Shown here: positions 6,136 to 8,090 of the stretch, piece by piece
Layout: every line of letters starts with the position of its first letter
Position numbering within the stretch: the stretch's first letter is position 1
NCBI GenBank assembly: GCA_022564385.1
Contig: JADFLN010000065.1
Coordinates: 1-8,090 of the forward strand
Length of the DNA stretch: 8,090 bases
Source of the DNA: Nitrososphaerota archaeon
GTDB lineage: Archaea > Thermoproteota > Nitrososphaeria > Nitrososphaerales > Nitrosopumilaceae
Reading direction: 5' to 3'
The notes under the pieces: model-generated
Told to the model about the DNA's origin: nothing
The model's database searches: none
What the model saw: the letters and a program-made list of their open reading frames with translations, nothing else
Position numbers and translations under genes: made by a program

Positions 6136-6144
6136 CTTTAAGTA
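6136..6144. promoter_or_regulatory. TATA-like element between divergent regulators
   Basis: CTTTAAGTA centres 26 bases before the second in-frame ATG (6166) of the plus-strand gene but only 17 before the first (6157). This favours the start at 6166. The core TTTAA reads similarly on the other strand, about 35 bases before the TTG start at 6104, so it may serve both directions. Confidence 0.4.
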
Positions 6145-6156
6145 GATTGATTTTGA

Positions 6157-6597
6157 ATGAAATGTATGCCAGAAGCAGAATCAGGGATTATTGCACTTTA
6201 TGGCGATTCCCCACGTATGAAAATGGTTGATTTCTTCATGACTTTCCCAAAAAATGAGTTTACAATACCTGAAATTGTTAAGGGTATTGGCATGAGTCGT
6301 ACTACTGCGTTTAACGAAGTACACAAACTATCTGATAATGATATGATTAAACAAGTTGGAAATGTTGGCAAATCCCCAACTTATAAAATCAATACCAAAA
6401 GCCCAATAGTCTATACAATGCAGAAGTTAGTAAGTCTTAGAAGTAAGAAAGTTGCATCATCTCAAATAAGACGTGTAACATTAAACGCATTGTTAAGAAA
6501 ACAATTAGAATCAATAGATGCATTATACAATAGAGAAACAATGCTCAAAACTGAACTTAAATTAACACGTACTATGATTAAAGAGATACTTGCATAG
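6157..6597 (+). CDS. Winged-helix transcriptional regulator
   Basis: A 146-residue protein with a MarR/ArsR-like winged helix at about 20-85. The helix RMKMVDFFMTF is followed by the turn FTIPEIVKGIGMSRTTAFNEVHKLSDNDM (35-63), where GMSRTTAFNEVHKL is the recognition helix, and then by the wing IKQVGNVGKSPTYKIN (64-79). The C-terminal 60 residues are helical and Lys/Arg-rich (LRKQLESIDALYNRETMLK and on) and probably dimerise. It probably controls local genes. The start may be the ATG at 6166 (residue 4, MPEAESG), judged by TATA spacing. It is the only plus-strand gene in this accessory block and is convergent, with a gap of only six bases, with the coiled-coil gene. Confidence 0.75.
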   Translation: MKCMPEAESGIIALYGDSPRMKMVDFFMTFPKNEFTIPEIVKGIGMSRTTAFNEVHKLSDNDMIKQVGNVGKSPTYKINTKSPIVYTMQKLVSLRSKKVASSQIRRVTLNALLRKQLESIDALYNRETMLKTELKLTRTMIKEILA

Positions 6598-6603
6598 TGT
6601 GGT

Positions 6604-7173
6604 CTACAATATTTTGTTATACTTCTCTCTCATCTTTTTATCATAAACAGAATCAACACATTCAGAACACGCACCAAAATCACTCTTTATGATGCTGTTT
6701 ATTTTATCATTAAAACTCTGAAACAAAATACCAAAATCATCTTTTAATTTAGTTCGTTTTCCATCTAATTCATCTCCCTCTCTACTCAATTTTTGTTGGA
6801 GTACACTTTCATCAGTTTTATTTTGTTCGCTTCTTTTTTCTTTTATTTTTTGAGATATGTCTTGTAATTCTTTGTATGTGTCAAATTTTTTATCATTTTT
6901 TGATTCCTTTAACGTGAGAAAATGTTGTAGAATATGACCTTTGTTAGAATGTTTTTCGATCTCGTCAAAATAATATGGTTTTCTGTTTCCATTAGATGTA
7001 CTTGGGCATACATCATAAATTGAATTTACCAATGATTTTAGATGTTGATTATACTTTTCAATTGAAGACTCTTTATCTCCTTGTTTTTTATTCCTAAACA
7101 TTATCGCAATACCAAGTATTCCTACTGCAAGTGTTGTAAGTTGCCAAAACCATACTTCATCATAGAATTCCAT
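6604..7173 (-). CDS. Membrane-anchored coiled-coil protein
   Basis: A 189-residue protein of unknown family. One N-terminal helix (about residues 9-26, FWQLTTLAVGILGIAIMF) followed by RNKK indicates a membrane anchor with the rest in the cytoplasm. Residues 35-95 are polar and mixed. Residues 97-145 are rich in Lys, Glu and Gln with heptad-like Leu and Ile, probably a coiled coil. The end has a second helix (149-163) and a CSEC pair (Cys169, Cys172) in FGACSECVDSVYDKK. A membrane anchor joined to a coiled-coil sensor or scaffold is seen in accessory membrane proteins, but no catalytic motif is visible. The ATG at 7173 fits a TATA box 29 bases upstream. Confidence 0.65.
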   Translation of the reverse strand: MEFYDEVWFWQLTTLAVGILGIAIMFRNKKQGDKESSIEKYNQHLKSLVNSIYDVCPSTSNGNRKPYYFDEIEKHSNKGHILQHFLTLKESKNDKKFDTYKELQDISQKIKEKRSEQNKTDESVLQQKLSREGDELDGKRTKLKDDFGILFQSFNDKINSIIKSDFGACSECVDSVYDKKMREKYNKIL

Positions 7174-7197
7174 TAAATCCTAAAATTGAAAATTTGT

Positions 7198-7207
7198 TAA
7201 TAAATTA
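7198..7207 (-). promoter_or_regulatory. TATA box of coiled-coil gene
   Basis: On the minus strand AATTTATTAA centres about 29 bases before the ATG at 7173, the spacing expected for leaderless archaeal transcription. Confidence 0.5.
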
Positions 7208-7390
7208 GATAGTATCATGCCTAGAATTTGTGGATGATATCATTTTATGCAATATCTAGATCAAATACCAGCAGTCTGACCCTAATACTTCCCAAATTAT
7301 GCCTAGATGTACTTCTAAGATGATTTTAGACATTTCTAAAAAAAATCAAAATTATCATCTGACTGTTTTATGTTAATCACGATAATGAGT

Positions 7391-7419
7391 TATAGGATTA
7401 TAATCTTGTATAGGATTAT
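7391..7419. repeat. Direct repeat TATAGGATTAT, two copies
   Basis: TATAGGATTAT occurs at 7391-7401 and 7409-7419, 18 bases apart from start to start. A related TACAGGATTAG is at 7449-7459 and an inverted TAATCCT at 7470-7476. The first copy extends into a perfect palindrome, GATTATAATC (7396-7405). Repeated half-sites at fixed spacing suggest protein binding. Confidence 0.5.
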
Positions 7420-7451
7420 GCAAAGGCAACGCTGTATAGATTACCAAGTAC

Positions 7452-7476
7452 AGGATTAGCTTGAAAAGTTAATCCT
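7452..7476 (-). terminator. Strong hairpin after membrane gene
   Basis: AGGATTAGCTT (7452-7462) and AAGTTAATCCT (7466-7476) pair over 11 positions (one G-U) with a three-base loop. It begins nine bases after the stop of the minus-strand membrane gene (7485). The position suggests a 3'-end structure, but no T-run follows directly on that strand; the nearest is the T8 tract at 7345-7338. Protein binding to the AGGATTA half-sites is an alternative. Confidence 0.4.
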
Positions 7477-7484
7477 CAGAACCT

Positions 7485-8090
7485 CTACTTATTCACTATT
7501 GTTGCCCAACAACAGCACTCATCCCATGAACAGTTGTGACATTCTTTTGCAGACGGACTATTCTTACACTCTTCAGGAAGGCAACCACAATCAGCACATT
7601 TTACTTGAAACATTACTTTATCATCACTCTTGTTAGTTATTGGTTCATAATCTTTTTTCCATTTCTGTACTAAAATGCCAAGTACTGCACCAAATGCTAA
7701 ATGAGCAATTAATGTAATTACAAAAATATTATATCCATCCATGTGTTCTATTCCAAATGGTCCCTTCATAATGATCAAGTATGGTGCAAACATCATTCCA
7801 ATCTCAATGATAAACGCCCAGATCATTCCATACCACCATTTTCCTTTTCCAATTAATAGAGCATAGATAATTCCAAATGTAGCTCCGTTCCAAAAGTGCC
7901 AAAGGCCTCCAGCAATAAATGCATCAAGCGGTGCAGTATACAGATTCATTGGAACACCTGACTGCATTATTGTCTGTTTGACTTCAGATAATGAAGTAAT
8001 TTTTTCAGTTAACAATAATCCAGGAAGAGAAATCATGCTATCCATTGGCATCCATTTTGCAAACATGTAGCCTGGAATACGAATTGCTTC
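7485..8090 (-). CDS. Multi-helix membrane protein with Cys-rich tail, 5' end outside window
   Basis: The frame is open to the right edge, so the start lies outside. Beyond the ATG at 8066 eight more codons (EAIRIPGY) read into it, and an IPGY-MFAKW junction looks internal. The visible 201 residues hold about three membrane helices (by numbering from 8066: 47-73, 77-100 and 112-133), with Trp/His-rich stretches GGLWHFWNGATFG (53-65). A soluble tail from 134 carries nine cysteines within 30 residues: Cys157, 160, 162, 167, 176, 179, 184, 185 and 186. The tail could bind zinc, copper or an iron-sulfur centre on the inner or outer face. I do not recognise the family with certainty. It probably belongs to the chromosomal backbone rather than to the integrase-linked block. 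Confidence 0.7.
   Translation of the reverse strand, partial: EAIRIPGYMFAKWMPMDSMISLPGLLLTEKITSLSEVKQTIMQSGVPMNLYTAPLDAFIAGGLWHFWNGATFGIIYALLIGKGKWWYGMIWAFIIEIGMMFAPYLIIMKGPFGIEHMDGYNIFVITLIAHLAFGAVLGILVQKWKKDYEPITNKSDDKVMFQVKCADCGCLPEECKNSPSAKECHNCSWDECCCWATIVNK

Larger units (their letters stand above)
7174..7484. other. 311-base spacer with repeats and hairpins
   Basis: No convincing gene is present. It contains the promoter of the coiled-coil gene, two copies of ATGCCTAGA (7217-7225, 7299-7307), a small hairpin TTTTAGA-catt-TCTAAAA (7324-7341), a cluster of AGGATTA units (7391-7476) and a strong hairpin. A 25-codon frame at 7299-7376 starts at the second ATGCCTAGA but has no promoter or composition that would support it. 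Confidence 0.6.

Noticed and set aside
7299..7376. 25-codon frame MPRCTSKM... in the right spacer
   Set aside because: It is too short, has no promoter or ribosome binding site, and overlaps a hairpin; the ATGCCTAGA repeat is the only point of interest.
1..8090. CRISPR array or insertion sequence
   Set aside because: No regularly spaced repeats, no transposase frame and no terminal inverted repeats were seen.

Overview
The window looks like a piece of a Nitrososphaerota (Thaumarchaeota) chromosome, probably a marine Nitrosopumilus-like ammonia oxidiser. The basis is the AT-rich composition, genes that start about 25-30 bases after a TATA-like box with almost no leader, an archaeosortase-type membrane protein, a Dpo4-like Y-family polymerase ending in a PCNA-binding (PIP) box, and a DUF2299-like protein. 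This placement is inference from gene content. No rRNA, tRNA or CRISPR array was seen.

Bases 1-341 hold no convincing complete gene, only the tail of a small frame with a hydrophobic stretch and an acidic end (156-251). Then come an archaeosortase/exosortase-like gene (342-1289, +) and, tail to tail with a 17-base overlap, a DNA polymerase IV gene (1273-2409, -). Both look like stable chromosomal genes.

Divergent from the polymerase is a complete tyrosine recombinase (2423 or 2462 to 3616, +), translationally coupled to a small protein with an H-C...C-x3-C cluster (3613-3915). A near-perfect 26-base palindrome (2430-2455) sits between the polymerase and integrase genes. From here to about 7480 the content looks accessory. 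On the minus strand there are a DUF2299-like protein, a frameshifted small gene, a two-helix membrane miniprotein, an AbiV-family HEPN protein of the abortive-infection type, a winged-helix-like small protein and a membrane-anchored coiled-coil protein. One plus-strand winged-helix regulator lies among them. The two putative regulators are divergent and share an inverted repeat. Two minus-strand genes share a duplicated promoter of about 46 bases.

The right end (7485-8090, -) is the 3' part of a multi-helix membrane protein with a cysteine-dense tail; its start lies outside the window. It is separated from the accessory block by a 311-base spacer with repeated AGGATTA units and a strong hairpin.

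The most interesting reading is a small integrase-associated accessory or defence module: integrase with coupled partner, AbiV-like effector, two divergent regulators and membrane proteins. The element's boundaries are not demonstrated within this window.
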